Assembly (NCBI GenBank): GCA_964520905.1
Contig: CAZFQL010000005.1
Coordinates: forward strand, 124,001-188,000
DNA length: 64,000 nt
Origin: JAGVIE01 sp964520905
GTDB taxonomy: Bacteria; Bacteroidota; Ignavibacteria; UBA10030; SZUA-254
Direction of reading: 5' to 3'
In this document: positions 27,133-34,562 of the stretch, piece after piece
How the letters are laid out: each line of letters starts with the position of its first letter
Numbering within the stretch: position 1 is the stretch's first letter
The notes under the pieces: model-generated
Database searches by the model: none
What the model was told of the DNA's origin: nothing
Seen by the model: only the letters and a program-made list of their open reading frames with translations
Made by a program: the position numbers and the translations under genes

Positions 27133-27155
27133 GAGGAAAACTGAATCTTTTCCTC
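27133..27155 (+). terminator. Hairpin between msrA and the peroxiredoxin
   Basis: GAGGAAAA (27133-27140) pairs with TTTTCCTC (27148-27155) over a seven-base loop. A second, weaker CTGACA/TGTCAG pair lies at 27186-27210. No strong T-tract follows, so these are either a weak terminator for msrA or leader structure for the peroxiredoxin operon. Confidence 0.35.
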
Positions 27156-27252
27156 GAAATGATTCATCAAATCAGCATAAATGCCCTGACACCTGAGGAT
27201 TGGCTGTCAGATTAATTTGAAACAAGTGAACATATCTAAAAAGGAGAATATT

Positions 27253-27723
27253 ATGGCAATTACTTTAGGAGCAAAGGCGCCTGATTTTAAGTTGGTGGAC
27301 GCAGATAGGAAAGAACGGACTTTATCTGAATTCTTGAATCGAAAAACTATTCTTGCATTCTATCCGGGCGCATTCACAGGAGTTTGCACAAAGGAGTTTT
27401 GCGCTATTCGCGATGCGATGGCGAACTTTAACAACATGAACGCGCAGGTTGTCGGTATTAGTGTCGATGGACCGTTTGCAAACAAAGCATTCGCCGATGC
27501 TAATAAACTGACATTTCCTTTGCTTAGCGATCTTTCGAAGGAAGTCAGCAAGAAGTACTGTGGTCTATATGAAGATTTTGCAGGCGTGAAAGGTTATACA
27601 ACTTCTAAGCGTGCAGTGTTTGTGCTTGATAAAACCGGTATCGTAAAGTACTTGTGGGTTACCGAAAATGCCGGAGTCGAACCACCCTACGAGGAAATTA
27701 ACAAAGCATTGGCTTCATTTTGA
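27253..27723 (+). CDS. AhpC/TSA-family peroxiredoxin (AhpE/one-Cys-like)
   Basis: 156 residues. The active-site loop is FYPGAFTGVCTKEFCAIRD near residue 45, with a second Cys four residues after the peroxidatic one. This resembles AhpE/PrxQ hybrids rather than the classical AhpC. AAGGAGAATATT before the ATG at 27253 fixes the start; an in-frame TTG at 27217 is rejected. It reduces hydroperoxides or peroxynitrite. It is the first of three peroxiredoxin genes from different subfamilies in a row. Confidence 0.88.
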   Translation: MAITLGAKAPDFKLVDADRKERTLSEFLNRKTILAFYPGAFTGVCTKEFCAIRDAMANFNNMNAQVVGISVDGPFANKAFADANKLTFPLLSDLSKEVSKKYCGLYEDFAGVKGYTTSKRAVFVLDKTGIVKYLWVTENAGVEPPYEEINKALASF

Positions 27724-27790
27724 TGGGAAGTCTGATGTTCGATGTTGGATGTTCGTTTGAATTATTTTAAAATATTGGATAGAAGAATCT

Positions 27791-28249
27791 ATGGCTAATC
27801 TAAAATCCGGCGATCAAGCGCCGGAGTTTACACTATCATCAATCGATGGAAATAAATTCTCTTTGTCCGATTTCAAGGGGAAGAAAGTTGTTCTTTATTT
27901 CTATCCGAAGGACGACACACCCGGCTGCACAAAAGAGGCATGTTCGTTTCGCGACAATCTTGCGCAAGTAAAAAAGAAGGGTGCGGTTGTATTCGGCATC
28001 AGTGCCGATGCTGTAAAATCGCATCAGAAGTTCACCGAGAAGTACGATTTGAATTTTCCTCTGCTCAGCGATGAAAACAAAGAAGTACTAAAAGCGTACG
28101 GAGTATGGAAGAAAAAATCGTTTATGGGGAAATCTTACATGGGCATCGAGAGGACGACATTCATCATCGACGAACAGGGAAAGATTATTCATATCTTTCC
28201 GAAAGTCAAAGTTGAGGGACATGTTGATGAGATACTAAAAGTTTTGTAA
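27791..28249 (+). CDS. bcp: Thiol peroxidase Bcp/PrxQ
   Basis: 152 residues, exact Bcp length. The motif FYPKDDTPGCTKEACSFRD gives the peroxidatic Cys near residue 46 and the resolving Cys five residues on, the atypical two-Cys PrxQ arrangement. VYGVWKKKSFMGKSYMGIERTTFIID is another family feature. It is a thioredoxin-dependent, cytoplasmic hydroperoxide reductase. It lies 67 bases after the first peroxiredoxin and 30 before AhpC, same strand. Confidence 0.95.
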   Translation: MANLKSGDQAPEFTLSSIDGNKFSLSDFKGKKVVLYFYPKDDTPGCTKEACSFRDNLAQVKKKGAVVFGISADAVKSHQKFTEKYDLNFPLLSDENKEVLKAYGVWKKKSFMGKSYMGIERTTFIIDEQGKIIHIFPKVKVEGHVDEILKVL

Positions 28250-28279
28250 TAAATCAATAACAATCACAAAGGAATATCA

Positions 28280-28885
28280 ATGGATAGTACACGATTAAAC
28301 ATATGGGATAATGTTCCAAATTTTAAATTAGAAACTTTTGATCCAAACAGAAACGATTTTGCTGAAGTAACTTTGGAGTCGATCAAGAAAAAGAAAAAGT
28401 GGACGGTACTGTTTTTCTATCCGGCAGATTTTACATTTGTATGCCCAACTGAATTGGCTGACCTTGCGAATATTCATAAAACACTCAAAGAACTCGGTGT
28501 AGAAGTTATCGCTGTAAGCACGGATACTAAACATACACATTTCGGATGGATACAGGCAGAACAACTTTTGAAGAGTGTGAAATATCAGATGGGTGCGGAT
28601 CCAACCGGAAATGTCTCAAGAATGTTCGGTGTTTATGATGAGCAAAGGGGCCAGGCATTTCGCGGTACCTTCATTATAAATCCTGATGGAGCACTTGTGG
28701 GTTCGGAGATTAATTATAATGATGTCGGACGTAATGCCGACGAATTGCTTCGCAAGGTTAAGGCGAATATTTATTTGGCTGGGCATCCTAATGAAGCATG
28801 TCCTGCCAAGTGGGAACAAGGCGATAAGACTTTAAAACCCGGAGCGAAGCTGGTTGGAAAAGTTTACGAGGCATTGAAGAAATAA
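28280..28885 (+). CDS. ahpC: Typical two-Cys peroxiredoxin (AhpC/Prx1 type)
   Basis: 201 residues. The peroxidatic motif is FYPADFTFVCPTEL near residue 45. The resolving Cys is in the C-terminal HPNEACPAKWEQGDKTLKPG. GADPTGNVSRMFGVYDEQRGQAFRGTFIINPDG is typical of AhpC. No AhpF is adjacent; thioredoxin or another reductase must recycle it. AAAGGA precedes the ATG. Its stop codon is immediately followed by the ATG of the pyruvoyl-pterin synthase, so it is translationally coupled to the pterin genes. Confidence 0.95.
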   Translation: MDSTRLNIWDNVPNFKLETFDPNRNDFAEVTLESIKKKKKWTVLFFYPADFTFVCPTELADLANIHKTLKELGVEVIAVSTDTKHTHFGWIQAEQLLKSVKYQMGADPTGNVSRMFGVYDEQRGQAFRGTFIINPDGALVGSEINYNDVGRNADELLRKVKANIYLAGHPNEACPAKWEQGDKTLKPGAKLVGKVYEALKK

Positions 28886-29296
28886 ATGATCTACCTTACA
28901 CGAAAAGAACATTTTTCATCGTCGCATCAACTGTATAATCCGAAGTTCTCCGAGAAGGAGAACTTTGAGATTTACGGCAAGTGCGCATACCCTCACGGAC
29001 ACGGTCATAACTATGAACTTGAAGTAACTGTTGCCGGTGAACCGCATAAAGACACGGGAATGATTCTGGATCTGAAAAAGCTTTCCGAGATCATCGAGAA
29101 AGAGATTCTTGATAAAGTTGATCACAAACATTTAAATATGGATGTTGATTTCCTGCAGGGAGTTCTTCCCACGGCAGAAAATCTCTGCGTGGTTTTCTGG
29201 AATATTCTGGCTCCAAAAATTCCTGAGGGTAAACTCTATTCCATTAAAGTCTATGAGACGCCGAACAACTATGCCGAGTATCGGGGTGAAAAATGA
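28886..29296 (+). CDS. 6-pyruvoyl-tetrahydropterin synthase (eukaryote-like PTPS)
   Basis: 136 residues. The zinc ligands are His14, His39 and His41. The catalytic Cys33 is in YGKCAYPHGHGHNY, and the Asp79-His80 partners are in VDHKHL. The closing KVYETPNN segment is the substrate Glu site. The Cys spacing, DTGMILDL, DHKHLNMDV and the ETxNN end match animal PTPS more closely than bacterial QueD, so it should convert 7,8-dihydroneopterin triphosphate to 6-pyruvoyl-tetrahydropterin. It starts directly after the ahpC stop and overlaps folE by four bases (ATGA). Confidence 0.88.
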   Translation: MIYLTRKEHFSSSHQLYNPKFSEKENFEIYGKCAYPHGHGHNYELEVTVAGEPHKDTGMILDLKKLSEIIEKEILDKVDHKHLNMDVDFLQGVLPTAENLCVVFWNILAPKIPEGKLYSIKVYETPNNYAEYRGEK

Positions 29297-29868
29297 AAAA
29301 AAGAAATCCTGAAAAAATCGAGAACGCAGTAAAAGATATTTTAGAATCGATAGGTGAAAATCCACACCGCGAAGGATTAATCCGAACACCAGAGCGGGTT
29401 GCAAAGGCATGGAAGTTTTTCACCAGCGGTTACGAGCAGGATATTAAGAAAGTCCTGAACGGCGCCGTGTTCAAAGAGAAGTACGACGAGATGGTGATTG
29501 TGAAAGACATAGATTTTTTCAGCATGTGTGAACATCACCTTCTGCCGTTCTACGGTAAAGCGCATGTAGCGTATATCCCGAACGGAAAGATAGTCGGCTT
29601 AAGTAAAATACCTCGATTAGTGGAAGTCTTCAGCCGCCGGCTTCAGGTGCAGGAAAGAATGACACAGCAAATTGCCGATACACTTTTCCAAACGCTTGAA
29701 CCCGACGGCGTAGCAGTAGTGATCGAAGCGCGGCATTTATGTATGATGATGCGCGGAGTTGAGAAACAAAATTCTGTTGCTACCACAAGCGCTATGCTTG
29801 GCTCGTTCCGCGATGATGAACGAACGCGGAATGAATTCCTCAAACTTATCAACAGCCAGCTAGCATGA
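29293..29868 (+). CDS. folE: GTP cyclohydrolase I
   Basis: 191 residues, full length. Zinc and catalytic motifs SMCEHHLLPFYG and EARHLCMMMRGVEKQNSVATTSAMLG are intact. It forms dihydroneopterin triphosphate from GTP, the first committed step of folate and tetrahydrobiopterin synthesis. It sits between PTPS and an SDR, overlapping each by four bases, which points to the tetrahydrobiopterin branch rather than folate. Confidence 0.97.
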   Translation: MKKRNPEKIENAVKDILESIGENPHREGLIRTPERVAKAWKFFTSGYEQDIKKVLNGAVFKEKYDEMVIVKDIDFFSMCEHHLLPFYGKAHVAYIPNGKIVGLSKIPRLVEVFSRRLQVQERMTQQIADTLFQTLEPDGVAVVIEARHLCMMMRGVEKQNSVATTSAMLGSFRDDERTRNEFLKLINSQLA

Positions 29869-30605
29869 AGAAGAAAAGGGAAGAGGTCATTATCCATCGT
29901 CCTGTTGTTTGGGTAACAGGCGCGTCCCGCGGCATTGGTCGGGAGATTGCAAAACAATTTGCATTTCTTGGATGCGAAGTTTGTCTATCCGCCCGGAATA
30001 AAAAAGACCTCGCCTCTGCCGTGAAGGAGATTATAAAGTTAGGCGGCAGTGCATATTCTTTTCCGCTTGATATTACTCAGACTAAATCCATCCAAACCGT
30101 ACACCGTCAAATCCAAAAGAAGATCGGTGATGTGGATGTTCTTGTAAATAATGCTGGCATAACATCGTTCAAGCCATTCATCGATACTACATCAAAAGAT
30201 TTTGAGAAAATTATATCGACCAACTTAATTGGACAAGTTGCCTGCACAAAGGAAGTACTTTCTCCGATGGTGAAGCGGAAGGGTGGATGGATATACAATA
30301 TCATTTCGATGGCTGCGAAGAAGACATTCGTGAATTCAACTGCATACTCTGCCTCAAAAGCAGGAATGGAGGGATTTGGAAAAGTATTGCGCGAAGAACT
30401 AAAGCAGTACAATATTAAAGTTGTGAATGTTTACCCCGGTGCAACCTCGACCGGTATCTGGAATCCCAAAGTGCGCGAGAAATATTCCTATCGTATGATG
30501 AAAGCAAAAAGTGTTGCTGAGGCAATTCTATCCGTTTACCAAATGCCTGATGATGTTGTGGTTGATGAAATTGTTGTGAGACCTGTGTTGGGGGATTTGA
30601 ACTGA
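29865..30605 (+). CDS. Short-chain dehydrogenase, candidate sepiapterin reductase
   Basis: 246 residues. A classical SDR: TGASRGIG for the dinucleotide, NNAG, catalytic Ser in IISMAAKKT and YSASK (Tyr-x3-Lys). The C-terminus carries DEIVVRPVLGDL. It overlaps folE by four bases and completes a GTP cyclohydrolase-PTPS-SDR set, the enzymes that make tetrahydrobiopterin from GTP. Green sulfur bacteria use a divergent SDR as sepiapterin reductase, so this role is likely here but inferred from position only. Confidence 0.78.
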   Translation: MKKKREEVIIHRPVVWVTGASRGIGREIAKQFAFLGCEVCLSARNKKDLASAVKEIIKLGGSAYSFPLDITQTKSIQTVHRQIQKKIGDVDVLVNNAGITSFKPFIDTTSKDFEKIISTNLIGQVACTKEVLSPMVKRKGGWIYNIISMAAKKTFVNSTAYSASKAGMEGFGKVLREELKQYNIKVVNVYPGATSTGIWNPKVREKYSYRMMKAKSVAEAILSVYQMPDDVVVDEIVVRPVLGDLN

Positions 30606-30662
30606 TCAGTAAGGTTGGGTTACTTAATCAGATTTTAATCATTTCAATTTGTATTTATATCT

Positions 30663-31259
30663 TCATTGCCTTGCGAATTTAATGAGTGATTGATATTCAT
30701 TTTCATCGGCTTCACGAAGAGCTTTCAGATACGCCGACCTTGCAGCACCTGGTGCTGTCAGATTGATGCTTCCCCATGAAAAGGGGAGCTGACCAAATCC
30801 ATGGCTTACGAGAATATCTGCAATGAGGCGGGAATGTCTTCCATTTCCGTTTGAGAATGGATGAATCGTAACAATCCGGTGGCTGAATCTCACAGCGATC
30901 TTATCCTCATCAAACACTTTGTGATCGATCCAGTATCGGCAATCATCCAAGAGCTTTTTTATTTCGGTGCGAATTTGATTTTTGTCTACTCCAAGGTTCT
31001 TATTCGATGTTCGGAATTGTCCTGCCCACTTCCAAATATCATCAAACATCTTTTTATGCAGCTCCCTCACAAACTCCTCGGTGAGTATCTGCTGGAAACC
31101 GAATTTTCTTTTCCTAGTCCATTCTATGGCTTTCTCCACTCCAAGCTGTTCAAATTCGTCAAGCTCGCCCCTCGTCGTAATCGTCGGTATGAGTAAACCT
31201 TCTTTCTCATCTTCATCAATTGGAGTTTGACCATCTGTGTAATCGAGATCTAATCCCAT
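30663..31259 (-). CDS. Fic-domain protein, mobile mystery protein B
   Basis: 198 residues. The active loop HPFSNGNGRHSR near residue 130 is a complete Fic motif (HPFx2GNGR), so an AMP- or NMP-transferase is likely. GLDLDYTDGQTPIDEDEKEGLLIP and the ELHKKMFDDIWKWAGQFRTSNKNLGV stretch match mobile mystery protein B. This Fic subset travels with the XRE protein mobile mystery A in mobile contexts. No inhibitory S/T-x-x-x-E/D-G-N motif is clear at the N-terminus. The start overlaps the end of gene A by about 10 bases. Confidence 0.9.
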   Translation of the reverse strand: MGLDLDYTDGQTPIDEDEKEGLLIPTITTRGELDEFEQLGVEKAIEWTRKRKFGFQQILTEEFVRELHKKMFDDIWKWAGQFRTSNKNLGVDKNQIRTEIKKLLDDCRYWIDHKVFDEDKIAVRFSHRIVTIHPFSNGNGRHSRLIADILVSHGFGQLPFSWGSINLTAPGAARSAYLKALREADENEYQSLIKFARQ

Positions 31260-31717
31260 AGATGTTTCGGCATTTCACGCTTAATTTTTTCGGCTTTGTC
31301 TCTGATGGCTTTCTCAAGTCTCTCTTCCGTGTTCTTTTGTTCTTCAAGTCCCATGGAATGAGATGTCCTGAGTACGATATCGCGTGCAACCTGAAGTGCA
31401 CGCTTTTCAATCATACTCTGGATTGTACCATCTTTTGGGATAAATGCATATACAAAATTCATATTTAAAACCTCGGCGGCAGCTCTCAGTTTTCCGATTG
31501 ATATTGTTTCGTCTCTTTCACGAATCTCAAGTTGGTTGATATTTTGTGGAGATACTTTCAGCCGCCTGCTAAGCTGTTTGAGCGACATATTAAGAACCTT
31601 CCGAATAGTATTGATCCAACCACTTTGAGGAACAATTAAATCTGAGGAGATATTTTTTATTTTATTATATTTTTTATCGAGGTGATCAATCATCAAATTT
31701 TGTTTTTCGGTATTCAT
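31250..31717 (-). CDS. XRE-type regulator, mobile mystery protein A
   Basis: About 155 residues. An XRE helix-turn-helix lies at about 45-95 (MSLKQLSRRLKVSPQNINQLEIRE). The C-terminal part carries EEQKNTEERLEKAIR. It matches mobile mystery protein A, the upstream partner of the Fic protein B. It probably autoregulates the pair and may neutralise the Fic enzyme, although this is inferred. GGAGTC is four bases before the ATG at 31717; a longer TTG-start frame at 31771 is rejected. Gene A ends inside the start of gene B. Confidence 0.88.
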   Translation of the reverse strand: MNTEKQNLMIDHLDKKYNKIKNISSDLIVPQSGWINTIRKVLNMSLKQLSRRLKVSPQNINQLEIRERDETISIGKLRAAAEVLNMNFVYAFIPKDGTIQSMIEKRALQVARDIVLRTSHSMGLEEQKNTEERLEKAIRDKAEKIKREMPKHLWD

Positions 31718-31771
31718 AAAAGACTCCAATCTTGAATGGATAAATATAAAGCTATATCTTGATAATTCCAA

Positions 31772-32215
31772 AATATTATCAAGCTATGGATTGATATAAT
31801 GTTCCATAAATCAATCTACAAATTGATTATTTCATTTGTTTTCGATATTTTCGTTAGTTTTAGGCATAAATCTCTATTCGAACCTATATCCTAAGGCATC
31901 GCAACTCAGTTACACCTGTCAAGTGAAGCTTGATAGCTATGCAAATCAGTGGAAAAACGTTTCGAGCGTGCCTTTATACTTGTAAGTTATATGATGAAAT
32001 TTTTTAAGGAAGGGGAGATGGCTGTTATCAGGAAACTTTGAAAGTAAACGCCAGATGATCCAAGGTAGAAGCACGAACGTGAGCAATATGAAAATGAGGA
32101 TGCGGTTAACTGTTTTTGATTTTATCCTGATATAACTCTCACTTTATATAAAACATAAGCAAACTTTCTGATTTCTACAACTCTCACCATGCATACGGCA
32201 TGCGAAACATTTTTC
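31772..32215. other. AT-rich gap without a supported gene
   Basis: About 440 bases upstream of the mobile mystery pair. On the minus strand a hydrophobic run (RILIFILLTFVLLPWIIW) of about 45 codons near 31960-32130 has no usable ATG and is followed by a stop, so it is not called. A short GGAAGGGGAG site followed by a six-codon ATG frame at 32017-32041 is not credible. The promoter of the A/B pair should lie near 31720-31800 but is not identified. Confidence 0.5.
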
Positions 32216-32275
32216 AGCTAACTACTTTCGCCGAAGGCGTTCGTTCGGAACAATATAGGTCTGTTATGTGCCCGA
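32215..32275 (-). other. Possible integron attC-like site
   Basis: Read on the minus strand just after the OMP stop: a CACATAAC element, then TTCCGAACGAACGCC, a tight hairpin CGCC-TTC-GGCG, then AGTAGTTAGCTG. The ends (ATAAC...GTTAGC), central palindrome and 60-base length resemble an integron attC cassette site. The inner simple-site symmetry is imperfect, and no integrase is present in the window. Confidence 0.3.
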
Positions 32276-32291
32276 AAGTTTGCATGTCAAA

Positions 32292-32882
32292 TCAAAAATA
32301 AACCGATAGTAAGAGTGACGAAGTTAAGTTCGAAACTCTATATTCTCTAGTATTATTACTAACGATGAATCTGAAAGTAATATTTTGCTCTCCCGACAAG
32401 GAAATGTTATTTGTTAACCAATATTCTATTCCGATAAGTACCTGAACTGTACTATACAGACGGCGGGATATTTCTTTATAATAAGAGCGATCATATTGTG
32501 AGTATTCAAAACCACTACCGATACCAGCGTAGGGAGAAAGATCATGATTAAGGTTGAAGTGTCGCTTGATATAGGCAATAACACCTAAATCAGCGCCGTA
32601 AGATTTAGTTTCGTCAGTCAAATCTTTGGAGTAGTCATATGAACCAAAAAGGATAATTTGGAGAGCATAATTATCACTGAACCAATATATCCCTCCGAGC
32701 CCACCACCTAAAGTGAGACCATTGAAGGCAAATGTCAAAGCCTTCTTCCCTTCGTTCGATAATGTGTCGATACGTTGAGTATTTTGGGGAAACAGGGGCG
32801 AGGTACACACAAGGAGCAGGAAAAGGACAAACTTCGAAGGCGATTGTTTCATAGACATTCTTTTCATTGAAAAGTGTTTCAT
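32292..32882 (-). CDS. Outer-membrane beta-barrel protein
   Basis: 196 residues. A signal peptide follows a short basic leader (SPSKFVLFLLLVCTSPLFPQ). The mature part alternates polar and hydrophobic residues: GGGLGGIYWFSDNYALQIILFG, DLSPYAGIGSGFEYSQYD, then GIEYWLTNNISLSGEQN and a final strand ending in F. This is a small eight-stranded barrel of the OmpA/OmpW-like type. Several ATGs are possible; the first at 32882 is used without a clear Shine-Dalgarno. It lies 17 bases after the neighbouring membrane protein, in an accessory-looking block. Confidence 0.6.
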   Translation of the reverse strand: MKHFSMKRMSMKQSPSKFVLFLLLVCTSPLFPQNTQRIDTLSNEGKKALTFAFNGLTLGGGLGGIYWFSDNYALQIILFGSYDYSKDLTDETKSYGADLGVIAYIKRHFNLNHDLSPYAGIGSGFEYSQYDRSYYKEISRRLYSTVQVLIGIEYWLTNNISLSGEQNITFRFIVSNNTREYRVSNLTSSLLLSVYF

Positions 32883-32899
32883 AGTAATTATCGGAAGAT

Positions 32900-33412
32900 T
32901 TAAGTTCTTTTTTTAATTAAAACTACATAGAAAAAGACCGTAAACAATATAGAGATTGCTTCTAATATTAGAAAAATACTTCGGTATAAAGTCCACGGGG
33001 TTCCATCTCTGTATAGATCTCTCAGTTTTTGTCTACTATCATTAATATTATTGACAGACTTAAGATATTTATCTGCGAATAATTCCTGTTTTAAAAATTG
33101 ATAATATTCCATTGTAATGGTTCCTTGCTTAAATTTTTCAGCAAGGATTTTCTCCTCTTCATCGAGATATTTTATACCTTCAAAGTTTATTACATAGATA
33201 GGAACGTGTAGCCCATTTAATAATCGAGCATCTAGAAAAGCATTTTGATTTTGAAGAGCTTCCATAAAGTAATTCATATGAGCCAATTGGGTATCATAAA
33301 CTTTATTATTGAATTCATTAATTTTATAAGTTGAGAATTCAATGCCCCCTAAAAAGACAGTTACAAACACTAAGAGAAGTCCAACAATAGTATCTATTGT
33401 CTTTATTTTCAT
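32900..33412 (-). CDS. Unknown protein with two membrane helices
   Basis: About 170 residues. A hydrophobic segment (IDTIVGLLLVFVTVFLGGIEF) near the N-terminus and another at the C-terminus (LYRSIFLILEAISILFTVFFYVVL) flank a charged, helical loop of about 100 residues. I do not recognise the family. The start is uncertain: ATG at 33412 is the best-placed choice, with a TTG at 33454 as alternative. Codon use and low GC resemble the flanking accessory genes. It is co-oriented with the OMP gene next to it. Confidence 0.55.
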   Translation of the reverse strand: MKIKTIDTIVGLLLVFVTVFLGGIEFSTYKINEFNNKVYDTQLAHMNYFMEALQNQNAFLDARLLNGLHVPIYVINFEGIKYLDEEEKILAEKFKQGTITMEYYQFLKQELFADKYLKSVNNINDSRQKLRDLYRDGTPWTLYRSIFLILEAISILFTVFFYVVLIKKRT

Positions 33413-33789
33413 ATACTCATGGATAAATTTTTGATCCGATAATCTTTCCAACAAATTAAGGGTGGGTAGTTGGGGATTACAAATTCCAACTTAATTACAG
33501 ATAACTTCTGTATTAACGAATTTCGTTTAGCCCAGCCCTGTCGGGTGGATTGCTTAGTCCAATAGACTGATAATTTCTTCAAATGTTCTGTTGCTAACAT
33601 GCTTGTGAATTGTTGTTGCTTTTTCACCCTGTCTCTTTGGACCATAATCTTTGACATTATCGCCCACATTAATTCCGCTTAGTATAGTAAATATTAGTGA
33701 CTATGTCAAGCATCCTAAATTGCAATTCTCACAAAAATTTTTAATCTTTTCAATCATTACATTCATTTTAATCATTACAATAAATTACT

Positions 33790-34338
33790 ATGAACCGACA
33801 GGACGCACTCACACTTTTAAAAGAGTACACAAAAAATGAAGCATTGTTAAAGCACATGTACGCAGTCGAAGCGGCAATGTGCGCCTACGCTAAAAAATTC
33901 TCCGAGGATGAGGAGAAGTGGGCTGTCGTTGGCTTGCTGCACGACTTCGATTATGAGAAATTCCCAACCGCGCCCGATCATCCATTGAAAGGATCAGAGA
34001 TTCTGAGGGAGAAAGGGTATCCCGAAGATATACGTCTTGCTATACTCGGTCATGCAACATATTCCGGCGTACCGCGGGATACTCAGATGGCAAAAGTACT
34101 TTACGCGTGCGATGAGTTGTGTGGTTTCATCACCGCCTGCTCTTTAGTAAGACCGAATAAAATATCCGACCTGCAGGTCTCATCAGTGAAAAAGAAACTC
34201 AAGGACAAAAGTTTTGCCGCCAATGTGAACCGTGAAGATATCACTAAAGGATGTGAAGAGCTTGGCGTGCCGATGGATGAGCATATCCAGTTTGTTATTG
34301 AGGCAATGAAGTCTGTCTCGGTTGAGCTTGGATTGTAA
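33790..34338 (+). CDS. HD-domain hydrolase (HDIG family)
   Basis: 182 residues. HMYAVEAAMCAYAKKF then VGLLHDFDYEKF is the H...HD metal motif. DHPLKGSEILREKGYP and ILGHATYSGVPRDT complete the HD pattern, with a further Asp in ACDELCGFI. Proteins of this size are usually annotated as HDIG hydrolases, predicted phosphohydrolases on nucleotides or phosphate esters. The substrate is unknown. The gene stands alone, divergent from the accessory block to its left. Confidence 0.85.
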   Translation: MNRQDALTLLKEYTKNEALLKHMYAVEAAMCAYAKKFSEDEEKWAVVGLLHDFDYEKFPTAPDHPLKGSEILREKGYPEDIRLAILGHATYSGVPRDTQMAKVLYACDELCGFITACSLVRPNKISDLQVSSVKKKLKDKSFAANVNREDITKGCEELGVPMDEHIQFVIEAMKSVSVELGL

Positions 34339-34381
34339 AAGAGGATTGTGCTTTATCATTGTAAATGACCCTCTTCCCATT

Positions 34382-34534
34382 CGGGGTTGTCCAAAAAGAA
34401 AAATATCTGGTAGCCGCAGATCATGCTGTTTGCTTGATGGTGCTTTGCGCCACTTTATGTCTCCGAACGTTGTCGAAAAACGCAACCATGAAGGTTGCGG
34501 CTACCACCCAAAACCCACTTATTAGTCAACCCCG
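34382..34534. repeat. MITE-like element, copy 1 (GGGGTTGTCYA ends)
   Basis: CGGGGTTG (34382-34389) pairs with CAACCCCG (34527-34534). A nested pair TGGTAGCCGCA (34408-34418) and TGCGGCTACCA (34496-34506) lies inside. The left edge CGGGGTTGTC plus an A-rich tail matches the right edge of the element at 36359-36487. No protein is encoded. Confidence 0.6.
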
Positions 34535-34562
34535 ATTAAGGGATGAGGGTGAAAATCAATCT

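Noticed and set aside
28886..29296. QueD (queuosine) assignment for the PTPS
   Set aside because: The Cys spacing, HGHGHNY, and the terminal ETxNN match animal-type PTPS, and its neighbours are folE and an SDR, not queuosine genes.
31960..32135. A hydrophobic minus-strand run of about 45 codons
   Set aside because: It has no ATG, GTG or TTG start in a good position and no ribosome site.
33409..33669. An 86-codon minus-strand frame (MWAIMSKIMVQRD...)
   Set aside because: It overlaps the two-helix membrane gene in another frame and has no domain, no Shine-Dalgarno and unusual composition.
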